From NCBI RefSeq assembly GCF_000430725.1, contig NZ_AUMO01000038.1, positions 105,934 to 169,933 of the forward strand: a DNA stretch of 64,000 nt, written 5' to 3'. This DNA is from Azohydromonas australica DSM 1124 (lineage in GTDB: Bacteria; Pseudomonadota; Gammaproteobacteria; Burkholderiales; Burkholderiaceae_C). Made by a program: the position numbers and the translations under genes. Below the pieces are notes generated by a model that was not told where the DNA came from, ran no database searches, and was given only the letters and a program-made list of their open reading frames with translations. Positions 8,659 through 16,481 of the stretch are shown here, piece after piece; positions within the stretch are counted from its first letter, which is position 1; every line of letters begins with the position of its first letter.

Positions 8659-9702
8659 TTAGGCGGGGATGGCCAGGGAAGGGGATCTTTCTTCGGCGGT
8701 GCCGCGCGCGTGGCGCCGGCGGGCCTGCTCGACCAGCGCGCGCGTGGCGGCCATCGGCAGCGCATAGCGCTCGCCCAGCTCGACCACGGCGTCGCCGATG
8801 GCGGCCAGCTCCAGCGGGCGGCCGCGCTCGTGGTCCTGCAGCATCGAGGTGCGCACGGGGCCCATGGCGGCGCCCAGGCGCAGGAACTCGATCGGGTCGA
8901 TCTCCAGCCGCGCGCCGTAGCAGCTCGAAGCCAGCATGGCCTCGTGCATCACCTGGCGCACGGTGGCCAGCAGCGCGGGCTCGGTGTAGATGGCCTGCAG
9001 CGTGGCGCCGGTCACCACCGACAGCGGGTTGGAGGTGATGTTGGCGATGAGCTTGGTCCAGAGCTTGTCGCGGATGCGCTCCAGCGGCCGCGCCTCGATG
9101 CCCGCCGTGGCCACCAGCGCGCATGCCGCCTGCAGCCGCGGCGTGATGCCGCCGCCCGGCTCGCCCAGCATCAGCAGGTGCGGCGTGCGCGAGACGGCGT
9201 GGGCCGGCGCCGGCGTCTCGGCCGTGATGAAGACGATGGCGCCCAGCACCTGCTCCAGCGGCAGCAGCGTGCCCAGGCGGCCTGCCGGGTCCACGGCGCG
9301 CACCGTCTCGCCCTCGAAGCGGTCGCCGCTGCGATGGAAGTACCAGAAGGGCACGCCGTTGACGCAGGGCACGACCAGCGTGCGCGGCGTGATCAGCGGC
9401 TGCACCTGCGCGGCCAGCGCGGGCAGGTCCTGCGACTTGCAGCACAGGAACAGCAAATCTGCCGCTTCGAGCGCCTGTGCATCGGAAGCGGCGTGCACGC
9501 GCGCCTGCCAGGCGCCGTCGAGGTCGTCGAGCCGCAGGCCCTGCGCCTGGATGGCCGCCAGCGTGGCGCCGCGCGCCAGCAGGCTCACGCGCTGGCCGGC
9601 GGCAGCCAGCCGCGTGGCCAGGCTGCAGCCGATGGCGCCCGCGCCTGCGACGACGATGTGGGGTTCATTGGGCCAGGCCCAGGAATCGGAAGGGGTGCTC
9701 AT
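8659..9702 (-). CDS. 2-dehydropantoate 2-reductase-like (ApbA/PanE) oxidoreductase
   Basis: This is an NAD(P)-dependent reductase of 347 residues. The N-terminal Rossmann motif is VAGAGAIGCSLA (about residues 19-30). The ketopantoate reductase C-domain has the helix segment with KLIANITSNP. It carries NGVPFWYFHRSG-x-RFEG, which recurs almost unchanged in the paralogue at 60476-61498 and defines a subgroup unlike biosynthetic PanE. It sits between the flavin reductase gene and the class II aldolase gene in the iac operon, suggesting reduction of a 2-keto acid formed there. The substrate is unknown. Confidence 0.82.
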   Translation of the reverse strand: MSTPSDSWAWPNEPHIVVAGAGAIGCSLATRLAAAGQRVSLLARGATLAAIQAQGLRLDDLDGAWQARVHAASDAQALEAADLLFLCCKSQDLPALAAQVQPLITPRTLVVPCVNGVPFWYFHRSGDRFEGETVRAVDPAGRLGTLLPLEQVLGAIVFITAETPAPAHAVSRTPHLLMLGEPGGGITPRLQAACALVATAGIEARPLERIRDKLWTKLIANITSNPLSVVTGATLQAIYTEPALLATVRQVMHEAMLASSCYGARLEIDPIEFLRLGAAMGPVRTSMLQDHERGRPLELAAIGDAVVELGERYALPMAATRALVEQARRRHARGTAEERSPSLAIPA

Positions 9703-9744
9703 GGAAGTTCGGGGAGGTGAAGGCGGGGCCGGGCGATGCGGCAC

Positions 9745-10275
9745 TCAGGCCGCCGCAGCCAGTGCGTGGTAGCCGCGATTGAAGTACGCGAGGCCGGCCT
9801 GCTGCACCGCGTCCTCGGGCACGTGGACGCGGCGCAGCTCGACGATGAACACGCTGTGCGTGCCCACGTCGTGCGTGGCGACGATCTCGCCGTCCAGGTT
9901 CACCAGCGCGCCCTCGATGGCGGGCGCGCCGGTGGCCAGCGGCTGCCAGGCGCATTGCTCGAAGCGCTGCGCCATGGTCATGTCGCGATTGGAAAACAAC
10001 GCCGACAGCGGCTGCTGTGCCGCGGCCAGCACGTTGACGCACAGCACGCGGTTGCCGGTGAAGAACTGGTGCGCGAAGGACGAGCGGTTCATGCACACCA
10101 GCACGGTGGGCGGCGCGTCGGTGACGCTGCACACGGCCGAGGCCGTGAAGCCGGCCCGGCCGGCCGGGCCGTCGGTGGTGATGATGGTCACGCCGCCGGG
10201 CAGCAGCGACAGCCCGGTGCGGAAGTCGGCGGTGGAGGGCACGCCCGGGGCGTGCGCGAGGCGGAGGTCGGTCAT
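9745..10275 (-). CDS. iacG: flavin reductase, IacG-like
   Basis: This is a flavin reductase-like (FMN-binding split barrel, HpaC/DIM6-NTAB family) protein of 176 residues. The N-terminal half contains PGGVTIITTDG and GFTASAVCSVT, followed by PPTVLVCMNRSS, the standard flavin-binding core. Such enzymes feed reduced flavin to a partner monooxygenase; here the partner would be the IacA-like enzyme at 14911-16083. It is eighth in an operon whose order equals the known iac order A-B-I-C-D-E-F-G, 17 bp after the reductase gene. The start at 10275 follows GGGAG. Confidence 0.88.
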   Translation of the reverse strand: MTDLRLAHAPGVPSTADFRTGLSLLPGGVTIITTDGPAGRAGFTASAVCSVTDAPPTVLVCMNRSSFAHQFFTGNRVLCVNVLAAAQQPLSALFSNRDMTMAQRFEQCAWQPLATGAPAIEGALVNLDGEIVATHDVGTHSVFIVELRRVHVPEDAVQQAGLAYFNRGYHALAAAA

Positions 10276-10292
10276 GGCGGCTTCTCCCGGGC

Positions 10293-11270
10293 TCAAAGGT
10301 CCAGCACCAGTCGCGGCGAGCGCGCGCGCGAGCAGCAGACCAGGATCTGGTCGTTGGCGGCGCGCTCCTCGTCCGTGAGGTAGGCGTCGCGGTGCTCCGG
10401 CTCGCCTTCGAGCACGGTGCAGGCGCAGGTGCCGCACACGCCCTGCTCGCAGGACACGGGCACCTCGATGCCCAGGCCCTTGAGCGCGTCCAGCAGCGAC
10501 TGCTGCGGCGCCACGCGCACGGTCTTGCCGCTGCGCTGGGCCACCAGCTCGAAAGCTGGGTCTTCGCCTGTCGAGGCGGTGCCCGCGGTGGGCGCGGCGA
10601 AGTACTCGCGGTGGATCTGCGCGCTGTCCAGGCCGGCCTGCGCCGCCTCGCCCATCACCCAGTCCATGAAGCCGCTGGGCCCGCAGACGTAGAGGTGGCG
10701 GCCGGCCGGCGCGGCGCGCAGCACCGCGGCGGCGTCCAGCCGCTGCGGCGCCCCGTCGTCGTCGAAGTGCAGGTGCACCCGCTGCGCCCAGGGCGCGGCG
10801 GCGATCTCGTCCAGGAAGGCCGCCTGGGTGCGGCTGCGGGCGCAGTAGTGCAGCTCGAAGGCGGTGCCCGCCGCGTGCAGCGTCCACGCCATGGCCAGCA
10901 TCGGCGTGATGCCGATGCCGCCGCCCACCAGCACGCTGTAGGGCGCCGCCTCGGCCAGCGGGAAGTGGTTGCGCGGCGCGCTGATGCGCAGCCGCGTGCC
11001 CTCGCGCAGCTCGCGGTGCACGGCCACGGAGCCGCCGCGCGAGGCCGGGTCCTGCAGCACGCCCAGCCGGTAGGCGCGGCGCTCGCCGGGGTTGCTGCAC
11101 AGGGAGTAGGGCCGCACCAGCCCGCCGGGCAGGTGCAGGTCCACGTGGGCGCCGGCGCTGAAGGGCGGCAGCGGCGCGCCGGCCGGATCGGCCAGGGTCA
11201 GCACCGCCACGGCCTGGCCCTGGAGCTCGCGGTGGCGCACCACCACGTCGATGAGAGATTGCGTGCTCAT
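10293..11270 (-). CDS. iacF: PDR/VanB-type ferredoxin reductase of the Rieske dioxygenase, IacF-like
   Basis: This is an electron-transfer protein of 325 residues that carries electrons from NAD(P)H through FMN and a 2Fe-2S centre to the IacCD oxygenase. The N-terminal FNR-like domain has the flavin motif RPYSLCSNP (about residues 53-61). The NAD domain has VGGGIGITPMLAM and the YVCGPSGFM segment. The C-terminal plant-type ferredoxin domain has the ligand set C-x4-C-x2-C (CEQGVCGTCAC) and a distant Cys near VCCSRA. This domain order (FMN, NAD, Fe-S) is that of phthalate dioxygenase reductase and VanB. It lies between the SDR and flavin reductase genes. Confidence 0.9.
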   Translation of the reverse strand: MSTQSLIDVVVRHRELQGQAVAVLTLADPAGAPLPPFSAGAHVDLHLPGGLVRPYSLCSNPGERRAYRLGVLQDPASRGGSVAVHRELREGTRLRISAPRNHFPLAEAAPYSVLVGGGIGITPMLAMAWTLHAAGTAFELHYCARSRTQAAFLDEIAAAPWAQRVHLHFDDDGAPQRLDAAAVLRAAPAGRHLYVCGPSGFMDWVMGEAAQAGLDSAQIHREYFAAPTAGTASTGEDPAFELVAQRSGKTVRVAPQQSLLDALKGLGIEVPVSCEQGVCGTCACTVLEGEPEHRDAYLTDEERAANDQILVCCSRARSPRLVLDL

Positions 11271-11293
11271 GGGTGTGGACTCCTGCAGAGCGG

Positions 11294-12055
11294 TCAGCGC
11301 ATGAAGATGCCGCCGTTGACGTCCCAGGCCGCGCCGGTGGCGGAGTCGGCCTCGGCCGAGGCCAGCAGCACCACCAGCCGGGCGATGAAGCGCGGGTTGC
11401 CCAGGCGCTGCACGGGAATCTGCTTCGTCAACTGCTCCAGCCGCTCGGCCGGCACCGCGGCGCGCACCGAGGGCAGCTCCAGCGGGCCCGGCGCCACGGC
11501 GTTGACGGTCACGCCGCGCGAGGCCAGCTCGCGGGCGAAGATCTTGGTCAGCGTCAGGATGCCGGCCTTGGACGAGGCGTAGTGCGCCCCCGAGGCCGTG
11601 CCGCCGTTCTGGCCCGCCAGCGAGGCCAGGTTGACGATGCGGCCGAAGCCGGCCTCGGCCATGGCCTGCCCCAGCACCTGGCAGCCCAGGAAGGTGCCGC
11701 GCAGGTTGATGTCCAGCACCTGCGAGAACTCCTCCGGCGTGATCTGCATCACCGGCGTCGTGAGCGTGAGCGCGGCGTTGTTGACCAGCACCTGCGGCAC
11801 GGCCCAGGCGTTGCGCAGCCGGTCCAGCGCGGCCTCGAAGTGGCCGCGCTGCAGCACGTCCAGCGCGAGGCCGCAGGCCGTGGCGCCGGACGGGTCCAGC
11901 TCGGCGGCGGCGCGCTGCGCGGCCTCGCCGTCGCGGTCGCTGAGCGCGACGCGGTAGCCCGCGGCATGCAGCTCCTCGGCGATGTGGCGGCCCAGGCCGG
12001 CCGCGGCGCCGGTGACCAGCGCGACGGGCAGCGCCGTGGCGTCGGCGTCGCTCAT
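11294..12055 (-). CDS. iacE: short-chain dehydrogenase/reductase, IacE-like
   Basis: This is a classical SDR of about 253 residues. The cofactor motif TGAAAGLGRHIAE occurs near residue 16, NNAAL near residue 89, and the catalytic Ser-Tyr-Lys is seen as NLASLAG and YASSKAG. The iac-cluster SDR has been assigned to conversion of hydroxylated indole-acetate toward 2-oxindole-3-acetic acid. The ATG at 12055 has AAGG at a good distance. A GTG at 12073 overlaps the stop of the preceding gene and would add six residues, so translational coupling is possible. Confidence 0.87.
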   Translation of the reverse strand: MSDADATALPVALVTGAAAGLGRHIAEELHAAGYRVALSDRDGEAAQRAAAELDPSGATACGLALDVLQRGHFEAALDRLRNAWAVPQVLVNNAALTLTTPVMQITPEEFSQVLDINLRGTFLGCQVLGQAMAEAGFGRIVNLASLAGQNGGTASGAHYASSKAGILTLTKIFARELASRGVTVNAVAPGPLELPSVRAAVPAERLEQLTKQIPVQRLGNPRFIARLVVLLASAEADSATGAAWDVNGGIFMR

Positions 12056-12069
12056 GAAGGCCTTGCGGT

Positions 12070-12546
12070 TCACAGCAGGTACCCCACGCTGGTGAGCGTG
12101 TCGGCCGAGTTGATCAGCCGCACCACCTTGCGGCGGATGCGCCAGCCGCTGCCGTTGCGCTCCAGCTCCCAGGTCACGTCGGCGGTGTGCTGGTGGAAGC
12201 AGGCCTTGCGGAAGTCGCGCAGGTCCTGCGCGCCGCGCAGCGTGAGCACGCCGCCCGCGTCGCCGAGCACGCGCAGCCGCGAGACGTTGCGCACGGTGCG
12301 CGCGCGCGGCTGGGTGGAGACGGACTCGCCGCTGGTGAGCCGCGCCACGCGCTTGGCGCGCATGTCGGCGTCGTCGTGGGCGTAGTTGAGCGTGTTGGCG
12401 AAGTCTTCGGTGGCCGGGTCGATGGGCACGATGTAGAGCCCATCGGGCGTCCAGAGGTCGAGCCAGGCGGCGTACTCGGCATGGTCGAGCATGTCGGCCT
12501 CCGCCCAGACGAAGGCGGTGGCGCTGTAGAGAAGGTCGAGGTTCAT
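12070..12546 (-). CDS. iacD: aromatic-ring-hydroxylating dioxygenase small (beta) subunit, IacD-like
   Basis: This is the 158-residue non-catalytic beta subunit with the NTF2-like cone fold of ring-hydroxylating dioxygenases. Typical segments are the N-terminal acid-rich helix (LDHAEYAAWLDLWTPDGLY), a central basic segment before RVLGDAGG, and the C-terminal WRIRRKVVRLIN strand. It would assemble with the alpha subunit encoded 37 bp upstream into an alpha-beta hexamer. Its stop overlaps the possible GTG start of the SDR gene. Confidence 0.9.
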   Translation of the reverse strand: MNLDLLYSATAFVWAEADMLDHAEYAAWLDLWTPDGLYIVPIDPATEDFANTLNYAHDDADMRAKRVARLTSGESVSTQPRARTVRNVSRLRVLGDAGGVLTLRGAQDLRDFRKACFHQHTADVTWELERNGSGWRIRRKVVRLINSADTLTSVGYLL

Positions 12547-12583
12547 GGTGCTGGGGATGGGGGGTTGCTCGGGTGCGGGCGGC

Positions 12584-13858
12584 TCAGGCCGTCATCAGCT
12601 TCTTCCACTGCTGGTAGGCGGCGCGCATGCCGGTCTCGGCGCTGACGTCGCCGGCGCGGCCGTCGGCGGTGAGGCGCTCGCCGGGCAGGCCGCGGTTGAG
12701 CAGGATCCACAGGTCGCGCCCCGCGCTGGAGCCCTTCTGCACCCGCTCCCACGCCTCGGAGTCGTCGGGCGTGCCGAAGCCCATCGGGCCCTGGAAGTGC
12801 TCGTGCAGCCGCAGCCGCGCTTGGTTGGCCACGGCCGGGCCGCCGTCCATGGTGATGACGGCGTGGTGGATCTCGGTCTCGTTCACCGCCACCGGCTGCA
12901 GCACGCGGAAGAACGCCATCGAGCAGGCGATGTTGGGGAACAGGTTGAGGTTGAAACCCGAGCCGCCCACGGCGCGCACGATGCGCCGCACCTGCGCCTC
13001 CTCATGTCCCTCGTCGCGCAGCGCCTGCGCCAGCTCCTCGAAGCGCGCGGGGACGGGGTCGTCCAGATTGGCTTCCAGGTCCACCAGCTCCGGGATCATC
13101 ACCATCACGCTGTGCCCGTTGCCCAGGTCCTCGACGTAGCCCGGGCCGCCCACGAAGTCGAGCATGCGCTCGGTCTGCGGGTCCACCGAGCTGAGGAAGC
13201 TCTTGTGCACCAGCGGGAAGTGGTAGGCGTCGGTGGTGTTCTCCAGCTGGATCTTCCAGTTGCCGGGGAAGCGGAAGCGGTGCTCGCCGGCGACCTTCAC
13301 GGGGTAGCCCGCGCCCTGCTTCATGAACAGGTCGATCCACTTCCTGGCCGGGCCCAGCCACTGCTGCAGCGGCTCGATGTCGTCGCGGAAGGTGGCGAAG
13401 ATCATCCCGGCGTACTGCTCCACGCGCAGGCTCACCAGCGGGAACTCGCCCTTGTCCAGGCAGTCGCCATAGCTCTCGGGGTGCGGCACGCCGCGCAGCG
13501 AGCCGTCCAGCGCGTAGGCCCAGCCGTGGTACGGGCACACGAAGCTGGCGGTCTTGCCCTTCTTGTGCTCGCACACGGTAGCGGCGCGGTGGCGGCAGCG
13601 GTTGAGCAGCACGTGCACCTGGTTCTTGCGGTCGCGCACCACGATCACCGGCTCGCTGCCGACCCAGTGGGTCTTGAAGCTGCCGGGGTCGGGCAGCTCG
13701 CTGGCATGCGCCACCCACACCCAGCAGTTGCGGAAGATGCGGTCCATCTCCTGCTCGAAGATCAGCGGGTCGGTGTAGAGCGAGGTGTGCACGCGGTCCT
13801 CGCGCACGAGGTCGGCCAGCGGGCGCTGGAAGGTCAGGGGAGCAATCGGGGCGTTCAT
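12584..13858 (-). CDS. iacC: Rieske aromatic-ring-hydroxylating dioxygenase large (alpha) subunit, IacC-like
   Basis: This is the catalytic oxygenase subunit, 424 residues. The Rieske 2Fe-2S site is complete, with Cys-x-His in NRCRHRAA (about residues 87-94) and Cys-x2-His in VCPYHGW (about residues 107-113). The mononuclear iron site is seen in ENTTDAYHFPLVH (about residues 208-220), with the bridging Asp and two His. In iac clusters the IacCD oxygenase with IacF hydroxylates 2-oxindole-3-acetic acid. The start at 13858 (MNAPIAPLTF) is chosen because the upstream open frame lies inside the preceding gene. Confidence 0.92.
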   Translation of the reverse strand: MNAPIAPLTFQRPLADLVREDRVHTSLYTDPLIFEQEMDRIFRNCWVWVAHASELPDPGSFKTHWVGSEPVIVVRDRKNQVHVLLNRCRHRAATVCEHKKGKTASFVCPYHGWAYALDGSLRGVPHPESYGDCLDKGEFPLVSLRVEQYAGMIFATFRDDIEPLQQWLGPARKWIDLFMKQGAGYPVKVAGEHRFRFPGNWKIQLENTTDAYHFPLVHKSFLSSVDPQTERMLDFVGGPGYVEDLGNGHSVMVMIPELVDLEANLDDPVPARFEELAQALRDEGHEEAQVRRIVRAVGGSGFNLNLFPNIACSMAFFRVLQPVAVNETEIHHAVITMDGGPAVANQARLRLHEHFQGPMGFGTPDDSEAWERVQKGSSAGRDLWILLNRGLPGERLTADGRAGDVSAETGMRAAYQQWKKLMTA

Positions 13859-13890
13859 CGTGGAGGCGGGGTCTGAAGGTGGATAAATGC

Positions 13891-14439
13891 TCAGGCGGCT
13901 TGCGCGGCGGGCACGGGCAGCGGGGCGTCGCTGTGCCAGTGGCTCACCGGGCGGCTGAACAGGTTCTCGGTCTGGAAGCGCGCGATGCGCCAGCGGCCGT
14001 CGGCGCAGCGGGCCATGCCCAGCTGCAGCCGCGCGGCGTTGAGGTGCGAGGCGCCGTCGGCGAAGGTGGAGGTCTGCAACATCACCCACTCGGCGTCGGC
14101 GCTGTCCTCGCCGGTGGGCACGATGTGCTCGCTGGTGAGGAAGTGCACGTTGAGCGCGAAGTGCGCCGGCGTGCGCATGTAGCGGCCGAACATGGCGCCG
14201 ATCGCCTCGCGGCCTTGGTGCCCGCCGAAGCTCGCGCCGTAGCGCGCGCCCTTGCCGGCCCACAGGGCGTCCTCGGTGAAGCAGTCCAGCAGCTCGTGCA
14301 GCGACGTGGACGCATCGAGCCGGTCGCACAGCGCCATGTAGCGCGTGACGCAGGCGCGGATGGCGTCGGCGTCCTCGAAGCGGCGCAGCCGGGCTTCCAG
14401 CTGCGCCAGGCGGCTCTCTAGGGCCTGCGGCGTGGTCAC
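13891..14439 (-). CDS. iacI: SnoaL/NTF2-like protein, IacI-like
   Basis: This is a small cytoplasmic protein of 182 residues with an N-terminal helical segment (SRLAQLEARLRRFEDADAIR) and an NTF2/SnoaL-like cone domain (about residues 25-160, including ALCDRLDASTSLHELLDCF and DGRWRIARFQTENLF). Members act as isomerases, dehydratases or accessory folds. In the iac order the gene between iacB and iacC is iacI, whose role is not settled. The start is a GTG at 14439, supported by GGGAGG five bp upstream; it sits 14 bp after the iacB stop. Confidence 0.82.
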   Translation of the reverse strand: MTTPQALESRLAQLEARLRRFEDADAIRACVTRYMALCDRLDASTSLHELLDCFTEDALWAGKGARYGASFGGHQGREAIGAMFGRYMRTPAHFALNVHFLTSEHIVPTGEDSADAEWVMLQTSTFADGASHLNAARLQLGMARCADGRWRIARFQTENLFSRPVSHWHSDAPLPVPAAQAA

Positions 14440-14453
14440 GGCAGCCTCCCGCC

Positions 14454-14864
14454 TCAAGCCGCGACGGCCGCGGAAGCCGGCGCCGGCTGCGCCAGCAGCT
14501 CCGGCGGCACGACCAGCTCGCGCCCCATGCGGGCCTCGATGCGCGCGTACTTCCAGAGCTTGTAGGGGCCGTCGCCCACGACGATGGTGCGCAGCAGGTT
14601 GCACGCGGCGTGCACGGTCTGCACGTCGGGCACGTCGGCCAGCACGTAGCAGGTCCAGGGAGAGGTGGTGGAGGGGCCGACCATGGACTGGTCGTCGTCC
14701 ATGTTGCCCAGCACCTTCACGCCGGGCAGCGCGCCGATGCCGTTCATCATGCGGCCGAAGGCCAGCCACACGGCCTTGGCCTCCTCGGGGCCGGCGTCGA
14801 AGAAGTTCTGGTTGATGCCGATGCAGAACAGCGTGCGCAGCGGTTTCACGGGGGTGGAGCTCAT
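14454..14864 (-). CDS. iacB: small conserved protein, IacB-like
   Basis: This is a cytoplasmic protein of 136 residues without a recognised catalytic motif. It has an alpha/beta composition that would suit a dimeric ferredoxin-like barrel, with a segment KVLGNMDDDQSMVGPS and an alanine/proline-rich tail. Position is the main evidence: it is the second gene of a set in the exact iac order, directly after the IacA-like gene and before the IacI-like gene. IacB proteins are needed for, or associated with, late steps of auxin breakdown, but their chemistry is not established. AAGGA precedes the ATG by 5 bp. Confidence 0.75.
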   Translation of the reverse strand: MSSTPVKPLRTLFCIGINQNFFDAGPEEAKAVWLAFGRMMNGIGALPGVKVLGNMDDDQSMVGPSTTSPWTCYVLADVPDVQTVHAACNLLRTIVVGDGPYKLWKYARIEARMGRELVVPPELLAQPAPASAAVAA

Positions 14865-14910
14865 GCGGGTCCTTGAAGGGGGTCGGAAGAAGAAGGGTTA
14901 GAGGCGGGGC

Positions 14911-16083
14911 TCAGAGGTAGCCCGGCAGCGGGGCCTGGCCGAACAACATCGCGCCGGCGTTCTGGTAGGTGATGTCGCCCATGAAGGCGTGCTGGGTCAG
15001 CACGTGGCTGTCGCGCACCTGCTGCGAGATGGGGCTGGCGTCGTACACGCCGGTCATGCCGGTGAGCAGCTGCACGCTGCGGGCGACTTCCGCGCCGGTG
15101 CGCGCCGCGTGGGTGGATGACAGCCGCAACATGCTGACCTGCTCCGGGCTGAGCGCGTCGCCCTTGAGCAGCACCTCCCAGGCCTCGTCGATGGCGGCAT
15201 AGAAGAAGGCGCGCGCCGCGCGCAGCTGTGCCTCGGCGCGGCCCAGCTCCAGCTGCACCTGCGGCCGGTCGGCCAGGCGCGGCGCGCCGGTGACGGAGAC
15301 ACGCCCCGCGGCCATCGCGCGCAGCTCCTCGATGGCGCCGCGCGCGATGCCCAGCCCGACGACGGACAGCACCTGCGCCGCGAAGGACAGCGTGGGGTAG
15401 CGGAACATCGGCTCCTCGCGCTGCGAGGCGCTGCCGCGCACGAAGGTCCATTCCTCGGGCACCACCACGCGATCGACCACCACGTCGTGGCTGCCCGTGC
15501 CCACCAGTCCGGACACCTCCCACGCCAGCTCGATGCGCGCCTTCTCGCGCGGCATCACCGCCATGCGCGGCAGGCCGGACTTCTCGCCCTCCGCCGGCGC
15601 GATGCCCACGCCGATGAGCTGCGCGCCCATGCAGCCGCTGGCAAAGCTCCAGCGCCCGCTGACTTCGAACCCCCCCTCAACGCGTGGCGCGCGCTGCGGC
15701 GGAAAGATGCCGCCGGCAAACACCACGTCCGGGCCGCCGGCATAGATCTGCGCGAAGGTGGCCGGCGGCAGCGCCGCCAGGTAGGTCACGGCCATGCCGA
15801 AGCTCGCCACCCAGCCGGCGGAGCCGTCGGCCTGCGACAGGGTCTCGACCAGCTCGCAGAACTCGCGCGGCGACTTCTGGTCGCCGCCGAAGGCGCGCGG
15901 CACCAGCGCGCGGTACACGCCCACCTCAATGAAGCGCTCGATGACGTCCGGCGCGATGTGGCGCAGCCGCGTGAACTCCTGGCGGCGGCGGCGGATGTCG
16001 CTGCACAGCAGGTCCAGCGAGGCGGGGCTCTTGGGCTCAGGCCCGGGCGATGCGCTCGTGCGCTCCAGGTTCAGCAAGGTCAT
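14911..16083 (-). CDS. iacA: acyl-CoA dehydrogenase-fold flavin monooxygenase, IacA-like
   Basis: This is a group D flavin monooxygenase of 390 residues with the acyl-CoA dehydrogenase fold. The N-domain has LVPRAFGGDQKSP (about residues 60-72), the middle barrel ends in SGLVGTGSHDVVVD, and the C-terminal helical domain carries HAFMGDITYQNAGAM. It lacks the catalytic-base region expected in CoA ester dehydrogenases, as in HpaB/HsaA/DszC relatives. IacA starts indole-3-acetic acid degradation by hydroxylating the indole ring with reduced flavin. It is the first gene of the operon. GGAG precedes the ATG at 16083, and a promoter and operator lie 48-81 bp upstream. Confidence 0.9.
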   Translation of the reverse strand: MTLLNLERTSASPGPEPKSPASLDLLCSDIRRRRQEFTRLRHIAPDVIERFIEVGVYRALVPRAFGGDQKSPREFCELVETLSQADGSAGWVASFGMAVTYLAALPPATFAQIYAGGPDVVFAGGIFPPQRAPRVEGGFEVSGRWSFASGCMGAQLIGVGIAPAEGEKSGLPRMAVMPREKARIELAWEVSGLVGTGSHDVVVDRVVVPEEWTFVRGSASQREEPMFRYPTLSFAAQVLSVVGLGIARGAIEELRAMAAGRVSVTGAPRLADRPQVQLELGRAEAQLRAARAFFYAAIDEAWEVLLKGDALSPEQVSMLRLSSTHAARTGAEVARSVQLLTGMTGVYDASPISQQVRDSHVLTQHAFMGDITYQNAGAMLFGQAPLPGYL

Positions 16084-16130
16084 CGGGTTCTCCGGTCGCG
16101 GCGGAAAAAGTGGTCGTCGGATGGGGCGCA

Positions 16131-16160
16131 ACAATAGAAGCTGATTACGTGAAAAGTCAA
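16131..16160 (-). promoter_or_regulatory. predicted sigma-70 promoter of the iac operon
   Basis: On the minus strand a TTGACT -35 box (16160-16155) and a TATTGT -10 box (16136-16131) are separated by 18 bp. They lie 48-77 bp before the iacA ATG. The -35 box is inside the palindromic operator at 16145-16164, so a bound MarR protein would block RNA polymerase. Confidence 0.6.
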
Positions 16161-16164
16161 GTAA
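16145..16164. promoter_or_regulatory. MarR-type operator at the iacA promoter
   Basis: TTACGTGAAAAGTCAAGTAA is an 8-4-8 inverted repeat with one mismatch per arm, the usual size for a MarR dimer. Its left arm and spacer are repeated exactly at 16378-16390. The likely ligand is the MarR protein encoded at 21437-21955. Confidence 0.65.
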
Positions 16165-16377
16165 AAAATTGAACGTCCTCAAAAAGCGCCAGTCCGGTGC
16201 GCGTTTATTCGCTGGATGCCGCCCAACGGGGCGCGAACGCACGCAATTGGTGAAAACCACGGCGCGACAAGCATCTGCGCTGTGTCGGAGCGATTTGGCG
16301 TCTGCACATGGCTTTGCCGGTGCGGTCCGAGGAGGGCGGGCGCGGGCTTGATCTAGGGTAAATGCGGGTTCGGGTAA

Positions 16378-16397
16378 TTACGTGAAAAGTGGCACGA
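16378..16397. promoter_or_regulatory. second MarR-type operator copy ahead of the ABC importer
   Basis: This site repeats TTACGTGAAAAGT from the iacA operator, but its right arm (TGGCACGA) is degenerate. It lies 84 bp before the substrate-binding protein ATG. It may be a weaker site that co-regulates uptake with catabolism. Confidence 0.5.
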
Positions 16398-16481
16398 TTG
16401 CTGCACAGGGGAAGCGGCGCGGCCGTCCTCCCTGGCCGCTCTCGTGTTCCACCCGGCGCCGCGGCGCCACGGAGTCCCCCG

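Larger units (their letters stand above)
16084..16481. other. 398-bp divergent regulatory gap between iacA and the ABC importer
   Basis: No convincing gene is seen. The stretch is richer in A and T than its flanks and holds the iacA promoter, two copies of ATTACGTGAAAAGT (16144-16157 and 16377-16390, same orientation, 233 bp apart), and presumably the promoter of the transporter unit. Confidence 0.75.
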
